From Magnolia sinica (Eukaryota; Streptophyta; Magnoliopsida; Magnoliales; Magnoliaceae): a stretch of 64,000 nt of DNA. The stretch lies in the NCBI RefSeq assembly GCF_029962835.1, contig NC_080583.1, positions 67,689,158 to 67,753,157 on the forward strand, given 5' to 3'. Positions 16,155 to 29,423 of the stretch are shown here, one piece after another (within the stretch, counting starts at the first letter, position 1; every line of letters starts with the position of its first letter). The position numbers and the translations under genes are program-made. Below the pieces are notes generated by a model. That model worked only from the letters and a program-made list of their open reading frames with translations. It did not search any database and was not told the origin of the DNA.

Positions 16155-17344
16155 TCAAGGGGCAGGTGGCCTATAAAAAGGTTGTGCAAGCGGTGCTGAT
16201 CGTAGAGGTAGAGCTGAGATAGCTGGTAGCATCTGACAGTTAATCTTCTGAGGAGGCATGAAGTCGTTGTCCCTCATCCTGGTAAAGTAGTGAGTGTCAA
16301 AATGGTACGACCTCTTCCAATAGGTACACCATACATCAAGTAACCTTGGCTGTGTCGTAGGAGGAGAATCTACACGTGGCCTCTTACCGAGGAACGGTTT
16401 GCTCCAAAAATCTGGTCGAGGCCTCGGAGCCATGGGTACATGTGTACGGGATAGTCTGTCCCCGTCCTGCTCAGCTTACAGAGACATGTTCACTAGCTCA
16501 GCATAATTGAATCTGCTAGCATAACACATCTTCGAACGTATCTCGGGTCGCACACCCTTAGAGAATCGCCGCATTCACATCGGCTCGTTCGCGAGGATCA
16601 AAGGAGTGTACCTGGCCAGCTCCTTGAACCTATTCTCATACTCGACCACAGACATCCCTCCCTAGCGGAGGTGAAGGAATTCACTCTCCTTCTCATTACA
16701 GTAGGTGAGGGGGAAATACTTCCCATGAAAGCATATCTCAAAGGCCTCTCATGTCCATACGTAACCAGGAGCAACGGTCCGAAGGATGCTGTCCCACCAA
16801 AGACTGGCTTCCTTCTCGAACATGTACGTGACTAGTTCAACATGTTCTGCCTCAATGCAGTGCAGCGGCTTCAGCATCTTAGAGATGCAGTCAAGACAAT
16901 ACTCGGCCTCCTCGGGTTTATAAGTACCTGCAAAAGTAGGAGGTCGGAAGCGCTGAAATCAGTCAAATAAGCTGCTGGCACTCGTGTTCCCAACAGGGTG
17001 CATAGGTGATGCAGGCAGAACCACACTCATATTCTGGACAAGGGCCCCAGCGATGGTGGTCCAGATTTGGTGCTGCTGCTGCATAAGGAGCATCATCTGC
17101 TCCAACCTATCAGGAGGAGAAGCCACCTGTGACATGTAAGGCGTCGAGGTAGATGCATGGTTTGGCTCTGGAACCGGTGGTGCAAAAGGTGTTGGCCCAT
17201 TGGTGTGGCCGATAAAGAATCCGTCATAGTCTCGTGATTCGGACCCAAACTGGGGTTCATATGGCTATCGCTAAGGGGAGGTGCCCCATCACTCGATTTA
17301 CCAAGCGTAAGACATGCCGTATGCCGAATGGCCTTAGATGACAT
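16155..17344 (-). pseudogene. Chromovirus gag (many stops)
   Basis: Reading the minus strand through stops shows the retrotransposon gag signature: FQRFRPPTFAGTYKPEEAE, then ASLWWDSI, a CNEKESEFLHL stretch and VVEYENRFKELARYTP. A degraded zinc knuckle (CTYWKRSYH) follows around 16310. Several stops (for example at the AFEICFHGKYF and GGMSVVEYE regions) make it non-functional. It lies directly upstream of the protease on the same strand, as expected. Confidence 0.8.
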
Positions 17345-17652
17345 TCCCTATACACAACATAGGGTGCAACCCGTGTAAGATTTAATATAAGAACAAGCAC
17401 TCATCCAAACTCATTTACATTCCAACTCAAAAGAAGCTTCATGCATTTCATTTACGAAAATTTGTCACAATACATGAGATATAGTTTTACATGAATCATG
17501 ACAAAAGATGTATGTGAGCTAATCTACCAAAGCTTTAAGCACCAAAACACACCACAACTCTACCCTACTACTAAGCCTATCAAGGCTGCAACATAGAAAG
17601 CAAGAGAAAAAAACATGGAAAGAAAAGACCCAATGACGACTACAACATAGGA

Positions 17653-18978
17653 CTAGTCGTCTGAGTCTGGTGATGGTGGAGGAGCACCCTTGTCCTGTAT
17701 GCAACACAGGAGAGCCTTCAAGGTGTGAGACACCTTTTTAAACCTCTACTTCATGTAGGCCTGACTCTCTTTAAGCTTGGTCTGAGTCTCCCTGACTTCC
17801 TATCTCGGGGTAACTTGGCCCTCCTCAATATGAGCCAAGCGGGCCTCTATAGCAGCCCGATCACTGCGGTGCTCATGTGTAGCAGGAGGAGGTCCCTCAT
17901 CAGACTCTTGGGCTTCTCCTTCATTCTCCTGATCCCCTCCTTCATCGCTACCCTCCTCTTCGCTGCCTTCCTCACCACTTCCTTCTTCTTCGTCACCACT
18001 TTCCTCTTCTTCACTACCACTTCCTTCTTCACCTTCACTTCCTTCAACACCTTTAATTTCTTCCTCTGTATCATCACTCTATTCCTCAAGTCGGGCTCGA
18101 CGTCACCTAAGGCCAATACCCATGTTGTCGAGCGTGTTTTCACTAATAATGTGGATTGGGGTGACGTTATCCATATGGGGTCGGAAGCAGTAGTGGTAAT
18201 CAATTTTGCATACAAGTTGGCCAAAATGTAGCGAGGAGCTTTCCCTAGTAAACCCCGCAGTGCGGATGATCTGGGATAGGACAAGCGTAGGTAGGCACAC
18301 TTCTCTCCGTACCCAACTCTGAACAAGAAATCTACCATGAATCTCGTGCATTCGATGCGATTACTCCTAGGATACACGTTATACATGCAAATGTGGCGGA
18401 GCAGGCGGAAGTCGTTCGTCATCTTGGATGAAGTGAGGCTATTTTTCCGCCTCCAACACTCGAGCTGGCCACATAGGAAACATGTGCGAAGTCTTTTCTC
18501 TTGCTCACTAGTGAGGTTCTTCTCACTGGCATGTACCACATCCCTTTCAACCCCCATAATGCGGGCTATCTTGTCTACTCCAATATAGCCGCCTGCCTTC
18601 CCAAAGGGATAGTAAACTGGAGAGGCTTTAACAGTGGGTTCCAAATGTAGGCGTAGAAGGTGTGTACCGTGCCTTCACTCGCATGAGTGTTCCCCTCAAA
18701 TATGGGCCCCACCCATTTTTCAGGAGAAAGTCAATGACTGGGTACGTCCCGAACAACTTCTCATCAACATGTGCCTCAAATACAACCTTGCAGCTGCGGA
18801 ACATACCAAGATTGACATCCAGCGGTAGTGATCTCTCCAACGGAACTCGAGGATCAAGGTCCTGCTTGGACCTTCGCTCACGTTTGGCACTTGTACCGGC
18901 TCTGGCATCCGCCTTTTTCATAAGACGGTGTGGTCAGCTCAACCCAGCCTCATCCAGGGCCGCTCTCTTCCTTGCCAT
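17653..18978 (-). pseudogene. Extra ORF ahead of gag, resembling the 'putative plant transposon protein' domain, with acidic tail
   Basis: The minus strand begins MARKRAALDEAG near 18978, shifts frame, continues through FEAHVDEKLFGTYPVIDFLL (18921-18628), shifts again and runs as a 265-codon frame (18644-17847) with KIARIMGVERD, HICMYNVYPRSNRIECTRF and YILANLYAKLI. This pattern resembles the putative plant transposon domain (Pfam Transposase_32, from memory) often found inside plant gypsy elements. After a further shift near 18110 it becomes a Glu/Asp/Ser/Gly-rich tail (EEEESGDEEEGSGEEGSEEE) and ends PPPSPDSDD-stop at 17653. The function is not known to me. At least three frame breaks make it a pseudogene. 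Confidence 0.6.
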
Positions 18979-21349
18979 AAGAGAAAAAAAGTGTAGAGAG
19001 TGAGGAGATGGCGGCGACAAACTCAAAAGGGGCCCTTGGAGGCGAAAATGCTTGAAAGATGAGGTAGGTTTATTGTAAGACCTGTATCCTAGCCCGTACT
19101 GTTTCGTCAAATCCCGCGATCCTTCCCGTCAAATTTCAGCAAACTGCGACTGATAATCAATGTTTGCGCGTGACCCTAAGTCGTATCCTGTAGATTTAAC
19201 TCGGCTTAATCCGAGACTTGTACCATTGCGACCACATCGTTGCCGTGGTTCCAATGCCGCGACTCTACACTGATCTGACACCCTGGCCGAGAGATATGGG
19301 CTGGTGTTTATTTCGAAGAAACGCTACACGGTTGCAATCCTAAGAGAATCTCTACATTATGTCCCATCAATCAATCACTCAAATCAATCAATCAATGCTT
19401 TCTTTCTCCCCAAGTCAAGCAACCACCAAGTTAACTCTTTCTCACCCTCTCTCTTACACACCCATACATGTTAAGTACAACATCACCTCACCCATCACTC
19501 ACATCCATCACACTCTCTCCTTACATCCCATCTCTCTCTCTCTCTCTCTTTTCTCTACACAATTTTCAAGCAACCAAATTGACCAAAAAAAATGTGGACG
19601 TCCATGGTCTTTCATGAGAGAAAAGAGTGTTGTGTGGCCCACTTTCCTATCTCAAATCCCTCATCCTAACCCTTAATTCCTCATCATCCACCATCAAAGT
19701 GGAGCACAAGGAGATCGACCTTCCAACGGACCAAGAAGATCGAACAGTGGGTGCTTTTGTAGGCTAGATTTTCATGTTTTTTTATGATAGGCCAAGTGAG
19801 GCCTACCGTTTGATGGTATGGATCTCACTTTAGACCCTAAGATATGGCTGATGGCCCAACTCGATCTTCATGATCATTCCATGATGAGGCCATTCTCCAT
19901 GGACCCCATCATGATGTTTGTTTCCTTGCATGAATAGGGTCATCTAGACCATTACATTTTGGTGGAGAGAGGATCTCCACCATTGATTTTGATCGGTTGG
20001 CCCACATGTAATGGGACCCACTTGATGTATGTTGTAGATCATGGAAGGGAGGGCCCATAGTACCGGGGTCCCTCCTTCATCACGTGTCCCTTTCTCTCTC
20101 TCTCTCTCTCCCTCTCTTTTTCATTTGTTTTATGTGTGATGATGTGATTGTATGGCCCACCAGGATGTGCCCCACCTTGACGTATTTTTTATCCAAACCG
20201 TCCAAGTCATGTGGGCCCTACCTTATAGGAGTGGAAAACACAAATATCAAATTGATTTAAGTAGGCCACGTCCCTGTGGGACCCACTTTAATTGTATGCA
20301 AACCGTCCAGCGTCCCTAGATGCTGGACGTGGTTGCAAAATGTAAAGTGAAATGTGAACAGATGGTGGGTGTACTGACTGCAGCAAACAGAAAAGAAGGG
20401 ATTTTAAGGCTTTTGGGTGGACTGCTCACACAGGCCCCACCATGTTGCATTGATCAAATCCACGCTGTCTATTCCGTTCCCCAGCTCATTTTAGGCGTTG
20501 AGCCGAAAAATGGGGCCAATCTGAGTTTCTAGTGGGCCATAGCATAGCAAACAGTGGCTTTACCGTTGAAATTCACCCTGACGTTTCTGTACCCCAAAAT
20601 ATATTGAATATTGGACTCGTTCTGCTTGTCTTGAGCTATGGGGATTCATGGCGGGGTCGAATTTTCCTAATGTGGGCCCCACCAGTGAAAAACCACAGGA
20701 AATAAAAAAATAAAAAAATAAAACATGCAGCAGCTGACGTTACTGCTTTCAAAGGTGCAGGTAGCGCCTGCTGCGCTGGCGGGCGGGCGGACGAGCAGGG
20801 ACCCATGGTCCCAGTCGTGGGCCCCACCATGATGTGTGTTGTATATCCACTTCTTCCATTTTGTGGGCCCCTTAGGTCTGTGGACCATCCCCAAAAATCT
20901 GCCCTATTTGAGGCTCAGGTGGCCCACATCATAGGAAACAGTGAGATTGAACGGCTGACATTAAAACCCTTTTTTTTCTCGGTTACAAGAGCTTTTGATT
21001 AAGATGAAATTTGTTTTCCCTTTTCATTCACGCCCGTGCGACCTTATCAACAGGTTGGATGGAAAGAAAACGTTATGGTGGGCCCCACATGGGACCCACA
21101 GTGATGTGTGTTTTATTCACACCGTCCACTGGACGGTGGAACCCAGCATGGTGCATGTGTTTTGTCACCACCGTCCACACCACTGGACGGCGAGACCCCG
21201 CTGATGTATGTGCTCTCTCCACACCGTCCACATCACTAGACGGTGGGACCCACCATGATGCATGTGTTACATCCGAGTCGTTCAACCCTTTTGAAAGCCC
21301 ATTTTAAGGCTTGAGACTAAAAATAAGGCAGATCTATAGTTCAAGTGGA

Positions 21350-21830
21350 CCCCACCTTGGTATATGTATGGGGCCCATCTTGATTTATTTGTGGCCCTCC
21401 ATTGAGGCCCACCTTGGTATATGTATGAGGCCCAATTTGGTTTATTTGTGGCCCCCCATTGCCACCTTGGTATATGTTTGAGGCCCATTTTGGTTTATTT
21501 GTGGCCGTCCATTGAAGCCCACCTTGGTATGTGGATGAGGCCCATCTTGATTTATTTGTGGTCGTCCATTGAGGCCCACCTTGGTATATGTATGAGGCCC
21601 ATTTTGGTTTATTTGTGGTTGTCCATTGAGGCCCACCTTAGTATATGTATGAGGCCCAATTTGGTTTATTTGTGGCCCTCCATTGAGGCCCACCTTGGTA
21701 TATGTATGAGGCCCATTTTGGTTTATTTGTGGCCGTCCATTGAGGCCCACCTTGGTATGTGGATGAGGCCCATCTTGATTTATTTGTAGTCGTCCATTAA
21801 GGCCCACCTTGGTATATATATAAGGCCCAA
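21350..21830. repeat. 57-bp tandem array, about 8.5 units (LTR A)
   Basis: Unit: GAGGCCCACCTTGGTATATG, then TATGAGGCCCATTTTGGTTT, then ATTTGTGGCCGTCCATT. Because 57 is 19 codons and the unit has few stops, open frames run through on both strands; I do not regard them as genes. Confidence 0.9.
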
Positions 21831-21989
21831 GTGATTAGGCCCATCTTGTCATATTTGTGGCCCATTGTTGAGGCTCACCTTGATGTGTATGAGGCCGTTG
21901 TTGAGGCCCACTTGGATGTGAATGTAAGGCTCATGTTATAAGGCACATTCGATGTATTTGTGGCCCGTGGTTAAGGCCCACTTTAATAT

Positions 21990-22230
21990 ATGTAAGGCCC
22001 ATGGGTTGAGGCCCATTGTGATGTATTAGGGGCCCATGGGTTGAGGCCCATTGAGATGTATTAGGGCCCATGGGTTAAGGCGCATTGTGATGTATTATGA
22101 CCTATGGGTTAAGGCCCATTGTGATGCATTCAAGGCCCGTTGTTGAGGCCCACCTTAATATATATGAGACCTATGTTATGAGGCCCATTTGATGTATTTG
22201 AGGCCCATGGGTCGAGGCCCAATGGGATAT
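21990..22230. repeat. Short tandem array of GGCCCATGGGTTGAGG units (LTR A)
   Basis: Units of roughly 36 bp reading GGCCCATGGGTTGAGGCCCA then TTGTGATGTATTAGG, with progressive decay to both sides. The same array is present in LTR B near 27300-27560. Confidence 0.75.
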
Positions 22231-24100
22231 ATACAAGGTCTATTGCATTGTGTGATTCCACCATGGGTTATGTAATGACATTTATGGCGGGTCGTGCCTT
22301 GGGAGAGATGTTGGTTTGACGTCCACATCATAAGAATAATGTTAGTTAAATGTCCTTATTATAATTCTACCTAGGGCCCACTGATAGGCCCATACTTGTT
22401 GTGCGTAGGCCATCAAGGCCCATCTTCGTTGTGAGGATAGTTCATCACCATATAAAATGCTTAATATAACTCCATGATTCATGCCCATACGCATCATATG
22501 TATGCCTGATATGAGAAATGTTTGATCATAGCATACACCATTGGGCAGACTATTTACGAGACTCCTTATGAGATGGAGTGCCCACATTATCGTGTTGTAT
22601 GCGCCGGATTGATGCATGACTGGATAGTGTGACTCATGCATCTCACATATATGTGACTTGATCATTGTACGCCCTAGCGACATCAGGGCCGTAGCCTCCA
22701 CAGGCACATCGTGGATGGATAAATGGGACACCGAAAATACTTAGTTCTAGCACTGTGGGCACTTAGGATGTCCTTAGGTGAAAATCTCAGAACCTCCTTG
22801 GTACTAGGAGATGCTCCAACACCTAGACCGAGTGGAATATGAGCGTCGGTGCCTATACCATGAGGTCGTGTCTCCCATTGTGTCATACTCGATTGGAAAG
22901 GTGTGTGGCCTTATTCGCCCGAGTGAGGGGGCTATAAGCTAGGCTGAGTATGACCAGCTCGTAAATAGGTCTGCTATCGACGAGCCGGGCCCAATATTGG
23001 CAGGTGGATAGTGAGGTCTCTTCCACTCATTGGGTTGTGCAGCTAGGGAGGAGGCAGTCAGAGTGGAGTGTTATAGACCCTGGTTATTTTTCCAGAGAGC
23101 AACCGTACTAATATGTGAACATATTGAGCAGGAATTGCATATCCATTCATTCATTCATTCACTATCTACTCGGGTTGGTGGTGCGTAACTATTTATTACG
23201 TGTACTTTCGCATGGCAAAGATTTTGGTTGGGCACGCAACTAACCTGAGATCAAGAGTCTACCACATTGAGTCTGACTATTCAAATTTAGGTATGGGACT
23301 GGTTTGGATAGAAGTCCTTGTGGTGGACCCCGTAGCCTGTGATACTACGTACTATCATCCCGACTTCACATTCCAGCATGGTCATTTCATTCGCACCGCA
23401 TATTACACTACATTCGCAGTACTTAGAATTTTGGATTACTATGTTTTTTCACTTATATGGCCTAGATAAGGTTGATGGTATTCGTGGCTCGTCAGGGTTT
23501 GCATATTGCATTTGCATCCTCAGCATCTGTTATTGTCTTATTATATTTTACATCGCATAGTCTTGGTACGGCTGATAGCACTCATGGACTTACCAGTATA
23601 TTTTCACTTACTCTGATATCATATGATTCATGATCTTGTCAGTATTTTCGCTTATTCCGATTATATATGATTTATGGGCTTTATGGTATACTTGACACTT
23701 ATCTTGTGCACACACTTACACCACCCTCTAAGCTTTCTATAAGCTTATGCACGATAGATGCGTGCAGGTGATGTTAGGTTGCAGCAGTGTTGAGCTTGGA
23801 GCGTGCAGCGGTCTTCTGGCACTTGATTTTTGATTTATGTATTTCCTTTTCAGCATTGTACTCAAATGATTATATTAGTGGATATGTGATGATGATGTTG
23901 CCTTTATGACTTGGTTATACTTGTGGTTATGCTCCATTACAAAAATAAAATCATACCGAAAATCCTCCTTGTGGGATCCTAGGATCGGAATCGGGCACGT
24001 GAGTGCTGAGATCCGAGAATGGGGCACTATGGAGGCTGTCGGCGCCAGATTCGGCGATCGAAAATTTTGTGAGCCCGTTTTATGAGTTTGGGGTGTGAAA

Positions 24101-24506
24101 GAAGTTGGTATCAGAGCATAACTTGGGAATACCTGAGGATAACATCACATATCTGCTGATAGCTACCTTACACTTTATGATTGTTGAGAACTTAGAATGG
24201 TTAGATCCCCGAGTTTGAATGACTTAGAAACTTTCTGATATAGCTCCCTACTGTTGAGATTATGAGGCTGCTTAGCGCTCTAGTTTCGATTGTTTCTGAT
24301 CCAGGATCCGTGGTTCAGTGGGATCATCATAGTGCTTACGAGGCGTCTTGGGAGTAAGAGGCTGATCTTCATGGGCGTTGTCCCCATCTCTTAGGTGTTT
24401 GATGATTATATCTATAGCCATAAGACTTCTCTCCCTTAGTGAGCTCTGTATTGGTTGTGTTCTGGTTTAAATCTCCAGGATGAAATTTTTATTAGGTGGG
24501 GAGAAC
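24101..24506 (+). mobile_element. Minimal internal domain of inner element (406 bp)
   Basis: Everything between the two LTRs. It holds the primer binding site at its start and the polypurine tract TTAGGTGGGGAGAAC at 24492-24506. No gag or pol residue is recognisable between them, so any mobility would have depended on proteins from another element. Confidence 0.85.
24106..24122 (+). other. Primer binding site of inner element
   Basis: TGGTATCAGAGCATAAC, complementary over its first dozen bases to the 3' end of plant initiator Met-tRNA. It is 5 bases after the 5' LTR and fixes the element as plus-strand. Confidence 0.9.
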
Positions 24507-27500
24507 TGTAAGACTCGTATCCTACCCCGTACTATTTCGTCGAATCACGCGATCCTTCTCGTCGAATTCCGGCAAACTACGACCGATAATCAATGTTTGT
24601 GCGCGACCCTAAATCGTATCCTGTACATTCGAGTCGGCTTAATCCGAGACTTGTACCATTACGACCGTACCATCACCATGGTTCCAATGCCGTGACTCGC
24701 GCACCGATCCGACACCCTGGCAGAGAGATGTGGGCCGGCGTTTATTTCGAAGAAACGCCGCACGGTTGCAATCCCAATAGAATCTCTACATCATGTCTCA
24801 TCAATCAATCACTCAAATCAATCAATCAATCAATCAATCAATGCTTTCTTTCTCCCCAAGTCAAGCAACCACCAAGTTAACTCTTTCTCACCCTCTCTCT
24901 TACACACCCATACATGTCAAGTACAACATCACCTCACCCATCACTCTCTCCTTACATCCCATCTCTCTCTCTCTTTTCTCTACACAATTTCCAAGCAACC
25001 AAAGAGAGCAATAAAAAATGTGGACGTCCATGGTCTTTCATGAGAGAAAAGAGTGTTGTGTGGCCCACTTTCCTATCTCAAATCCTTCATCCTAACCCTT
25101 AATTCCTCATCATCCACCATCAAAGTGGAGCAGAAGGAGATCAGCCTTCCAACGGACCAAGAAGATCGAACGGTGGGTGCTTCTATAGGCTAGATTTTCA
25201 TATTTTTTTATGATGGGCCAAGTGAGGCCTACCGTTTGATGGTATGGATCTCACTTTTGACCCTAAGATATGGCTGATGGCCCACCTCGATCTTCATGAT
25301 CATTCCATGATGGGGCCATTCTCCATGGACCCCATCATGATGTTTGTTTCCTTGCATGAATAGGGTCATCTAGACCATTACATTTTGGTGGAGAGAGGAT
25401 CTCCACTGTTGATTTTGATCGGTGGGCCCACATGTAATGGGACCCACTTGATGTATGTTGTAGATCATGAAAGGGAGGGCTCATAGTACCAAGGTCCCTC
25501 CATCATCACGTGTCCCTTTCTCTCTCTCTCTCTCCCCCTCTCTTTTTCATTTGTTTTGTGTGCGATGATGTGATTGTATGGCCCACCCGGATGTGCCCCA
25601 CCTTGACGTATGTTTTATCCAAACCATCCAAGTCATGTGGGCCCTACCTTATAGGAATGGAAAACACAAATATCAAATTGATTTAAGTGGGCCACGTCCC
25701 TGTGGGACCCACTTTAATTGTATGCAAACCGTCCAACGTCCCTGGACGCTGGACGTGGTTGCAAAATGTAAAGTGAAATGTGAACAGATGGTGGGTGTAC
25801 TGACTGCAGCAAACAAAAAAAAGGGATTTTAAGGCTTTTGGGTGGACCGCTCATACAGGCCCCACCCTGTTGCATTGATCAAATCCATGCCATCTATTCC
25901 GTTCCCCAGCGCATTTTAGGCATTAAGCCGAAAAATGGGGCCAATCCGAGTTTTTGGCGGGCTATAGCATTGCAAATAGTGGCTTTACCATTGAAATTCA
26001 CCCTGACGTTTCTATACCCCAAAATATATTGAATATTGGGCTCGTTCTGCTTGTCTTGAGCTATGGGGATCAATGGTGGGGTCGAATTTCCCTGATGTGG
26101 GCCCCACCTATGAAAAACCACAGGAAATAAAAAAACATGCAGCAGCTGATGTTGCTGCTGTCAAAGGCGCAGGCAGCGCCTGCTACGCTGGCGGGTGGGC
26201 AGACGAGCAAAGACCTATTTGAGGCTCAGGTGTGTTGTATATCCACTCCGTCCATTCTGTGGGCCCCTTAGGTTTGTGGGCCATCCCCAAAAATCAGCCC
26301 TATTTGAGGCTCAGGTGGCCCACATCATAGGAAACAGTGAGATTGAACGGCTGACATTGAAACCCTTTTTTTTCTAGGTTACAGGAGCTTTTGATCAAGA
26401 TGAAATTTGTTTTCCCTTTTCATTCACGCCCGTGCGACCTTATCAACAAGTTGGATGAAAAGCAAACGTTATGGTGGGCCCCACGTGGGACCCACAGTGA
26501 TGTACGTGTTTTATTCACACCGTCCACTGGGCGGTGGAACCCAGCATGGTGCATGTGTTTTGTCCACTGTCCACACCACTGGACAATGGGATCCTGCTGA
26601 TGTATGTGCTCTCTCCACACCGTCCACATCACTGGACGGTGGGACCCACCTTGATGCATGTGTTGCATCCGAGCCATCCAACCCTTTTGAAAGCCCATTT
26701 TAAGGCTTGAGACTAAAAATAAGGCAGATCTATCGTTCAAGTGGACCCCACCTTGGTATATGTATGGGGCCCGTCTTGATTTATTTATGGCCCTCCATTG
26801 AGGCCCACCTTGGTATATGTATGAGGCCCAATTTGGTTTATTTGTGGCCCTCCATTGAGGCCCACCTTGGTATATGTATGAGGCCCATTTTGGTTTATTT
26901 GTGGTCGTCCATTGAGGCCCACCTTAGTATATGGATGAGGCCCATCTTGATTTATTTGTGGTCGTCCATAGAGGCCCACCTTGGTATATGTATGAGGCCC
27001 ATTTTGGTTTATTTGTGGCCGTCCATTGAGGCCCACCTTGGTATATGTATGAGGCCCAATTTGGTTTATTTGTGGCCCTCCATTGAGGCCCACCTTGGTA
27101 TATGTATGAGGCCCATTTGGTTTATTTGTGGCCGTCCATTGAGGCCCACCTTGGTACGTGGATGAGGCCCATCTTGTCATATTTGTGGCCCATTGTTGAG
27201 GCTCACCTTGATGTGTATGAGGCCGTTGTTAAGGCCCACTTGGATGTGAATGTAAGGCCCATGTTATGAGGCCCATTCGATGTATTTGTGGCCCGTGGTT
27301 GAGGCCCACTTTGATATATGTAAGGCCCATGGGTGAGGCCCATTGTGATGTATTAGGGGCCCATGGGTTGAGGCCCATTGAGATGTATTAGGGCCCATGG
27401 GTTAAGGCCCATTGTGATGTATTATGACCTATGGGTTGAGGCCCATTGTGATGCATTCAAGGCCTGTTGTTAAGGCCCACCTTGATATATATGAGACCCA

Positions 27501-29423
27501 TGTTATGAGGCCCATTTGATGTATTTGAGGCCCATGGGTCGAGGCCCAATGGGATGTATACAAGGTCTATTGCATTGTGTGATTCCACCATGGGTTATGT
27601 AATGACATGTATAGCGGGCCGTGTCTTGGGAGCGATGTTGGTTTGAAGTCCACATCGTAAGAATAATGTTGGTTAAATGTCCGCAATATAACTCTCCCTA
27701 GAGCCCATTGATAGGCACATACTTGTTGTGCGTAGGCCATCAAGGCCCATCTTCGTTGTGAGGATAGTTCATCACCATATAAAATGCTTAGTATAACTCC
27801 ATGATTCATGCTCATACGTATCATATGTATGCCTGATATGAGGAATGTTTGATCATAGCATACACCATTGGGCAGACTATTTACAAGACTCCTTATGAGA
27901 TGGAGTGCCCACATTATCGTGCTGTATGCGCCGGATTGATGCATGACTGGATAGTGTGACTCATGCATCTCACATATATGTAACTTGATCATTGTACGCC
28001 CTAGCGACATCAGGGCCGTAGCCTCCACAGGCACATCATGGATGGATAAATGGGACACCGAAAATACTTGGTTCTAGCACTGTGGGCACTTAGGATGTCC
28101 TTAGGTGAAAATCTCAGAACCTCCTTGGTACTAGGAGATGCTCCAATACCTAGACCGAGTGGAATATGAGCATCGGTGCCTATACCATGAGGTTGTGTCT
28201 CCCATTGTGTTATGGTCGGTTGAAAAGGGGTGTGGCCTTATCCGTCCGAGTGAGGGGGCTATAAGCTAGGCTGAGTATGACTAGCTCATAAATGGGTCCG
28301 CTATCAACGAGCCGGGCCCGATATTGGCAGGCGGATAGTGAGGTTTCTTCCATTCACTGGGCTGTGTAGCTAGGGAGGAGGCAGTCGGAGTGGAGTGTAA
28401 TAGACCCTGGTGATTTTCCTAGAGAGCAACCATATTGATATGTGAACATATTGAGCAGGAATTGTAAATCCATTCATTCATTCATTCACTATCCACTTGG
28501 GTTGGTGGTGCGTAACTATTTGTTACGTGTACCTTCGCATAGCTAGGATTTTGGTTGGGCGCGCGACTAACCGAGATCAGGAGTCTACCACACTGAGTCA
28601 GACTATCCAAATTTAGGTATGGGATTGGTTTGGATAGAAGTCCTTGTGGTGGACCCCTTAGCATATGATACTACGTACTATCAAACCGACTTCACATTCC
28701 AGCATAGTCATTTCATTCCCACCGCATATTACACTGCATCCACAGTACTTAGCATTTTGGGTTACTATATTTTTGCACTTATATGGCATAGATGAGGTTG
28801 ATGGTATTCGTGGCTCATAAGGATTTGCATATTGCATTTGCATCCTCAGCATCTGTTAGTCTTATTATATTTTGTATCGCATAGCCTTGGTACGATTGAT
28901 AGCACTCATGAACTTACCAGTATATTTTCGCTTACTCTGATATCGTATGATTCATGATCTTGTCAGTATTTTCGCTTATTCCGATTATATATGATTTATG
29001 GGCTTTATAGTATACTTGACACTTATCTTGTGCATACACTTACACCACCCTCTAAGCTTTCTATAAGCTTATGTACGATAGATGCGTGCAATTGATGTTA
29101 GGTTGCAGCAGTGTTGAGCTTGGAGCGTGCAGCAGTCTTCTAGTGCTTGATTTTTGATTTATGTATTTCCCTTTCAGCATTGTACTCAAATGATTATATT
29201 AGTGGATATGTGATGATGATGTTGCATTTATGACTTGGTTATACTTGTGGCTATGCTCTATTACAAAAAAAAATCATACTGAAAGTCCTCCTTGTGGGAT
29301 CCCAAGATCAGAATCGGGCACGTGAGTGCTGGGATCCGAGAATGGGGCACTACGGAGGCTATCGGCGCCAGATTCCGTGATCGAAAATTTTGTGAGCCCG
29401 TTTTCCGAGTTTGGGGCGTGACA
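24507..29423 (+). mobile_element. 3' LTR (about 4.9 kb) of inner non-autonomous element
   Basis: Direct copy of 19074-24100, about 110 bp shorter. In the first 60 bases I counted eight differences from LTR A; in about 180 bases near the 3' end, ten. It has a 57-bp array at 26748-27180 with about 7.5 units, roughly one fewer than LTR A. It ends GGGGCGTGACA at 29423. The 5 bases on either side of the whole element (tttat and gaggg) do not match. Confidence 0.9.
26748..27180. repeat. 57-bp tandem array, about 7.5 units (LTR B)
   Basis: Same 57-bp unit as in LTR A. It ends earlier, joining TTGTCATATTTGTGGCCCATTG about one unit sooner. Confidence 0.9.

Larger units (their letters stand above)
19074..24100 (+). 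mobile_element. 5' LTR (about 5.0 kb) of inner non-autonomous element
   Basis: Starts TGTAAGACCTGTATCC and ends GGGGTGTGAAA; the partner LTR starts TGTAAGACTCGTATCC and ends GGGGCGTGACA. The two align in the same order over about 5 kb. Contents: a CT-rich stretch near 19520-19560 and 20090-20120, several GGGCCCAC half-units (20150-21290), a 57-bp tandem array (21350-21830), a GGCCCATGGGTTGAGG array (about 21990-22230) and a unique AT-rich 3' third. No protein gene. A tRNA primer site follows directly. Confidence 0.9.

Noticed and set aside
17725..18231. 168-codon plus-strand frame rich in Phe, Thr and Ser
   Set aside because: It is the complement of the acidic tail of the minus-strand ORF; composition alone keeps it open.
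21350..22230. Regularly spaced repeats resembling a CRISPR array
   Set aside because: Units are directly tandem with no unique spacers, and the genome is a plant's.
21421..27180. Open frames of 121-152 codons on both strands in the LTR arrays
   Set aside because: They follow from a 57-bp unit divisible by three; the frames repeat the same 19 residues and carry no domain.
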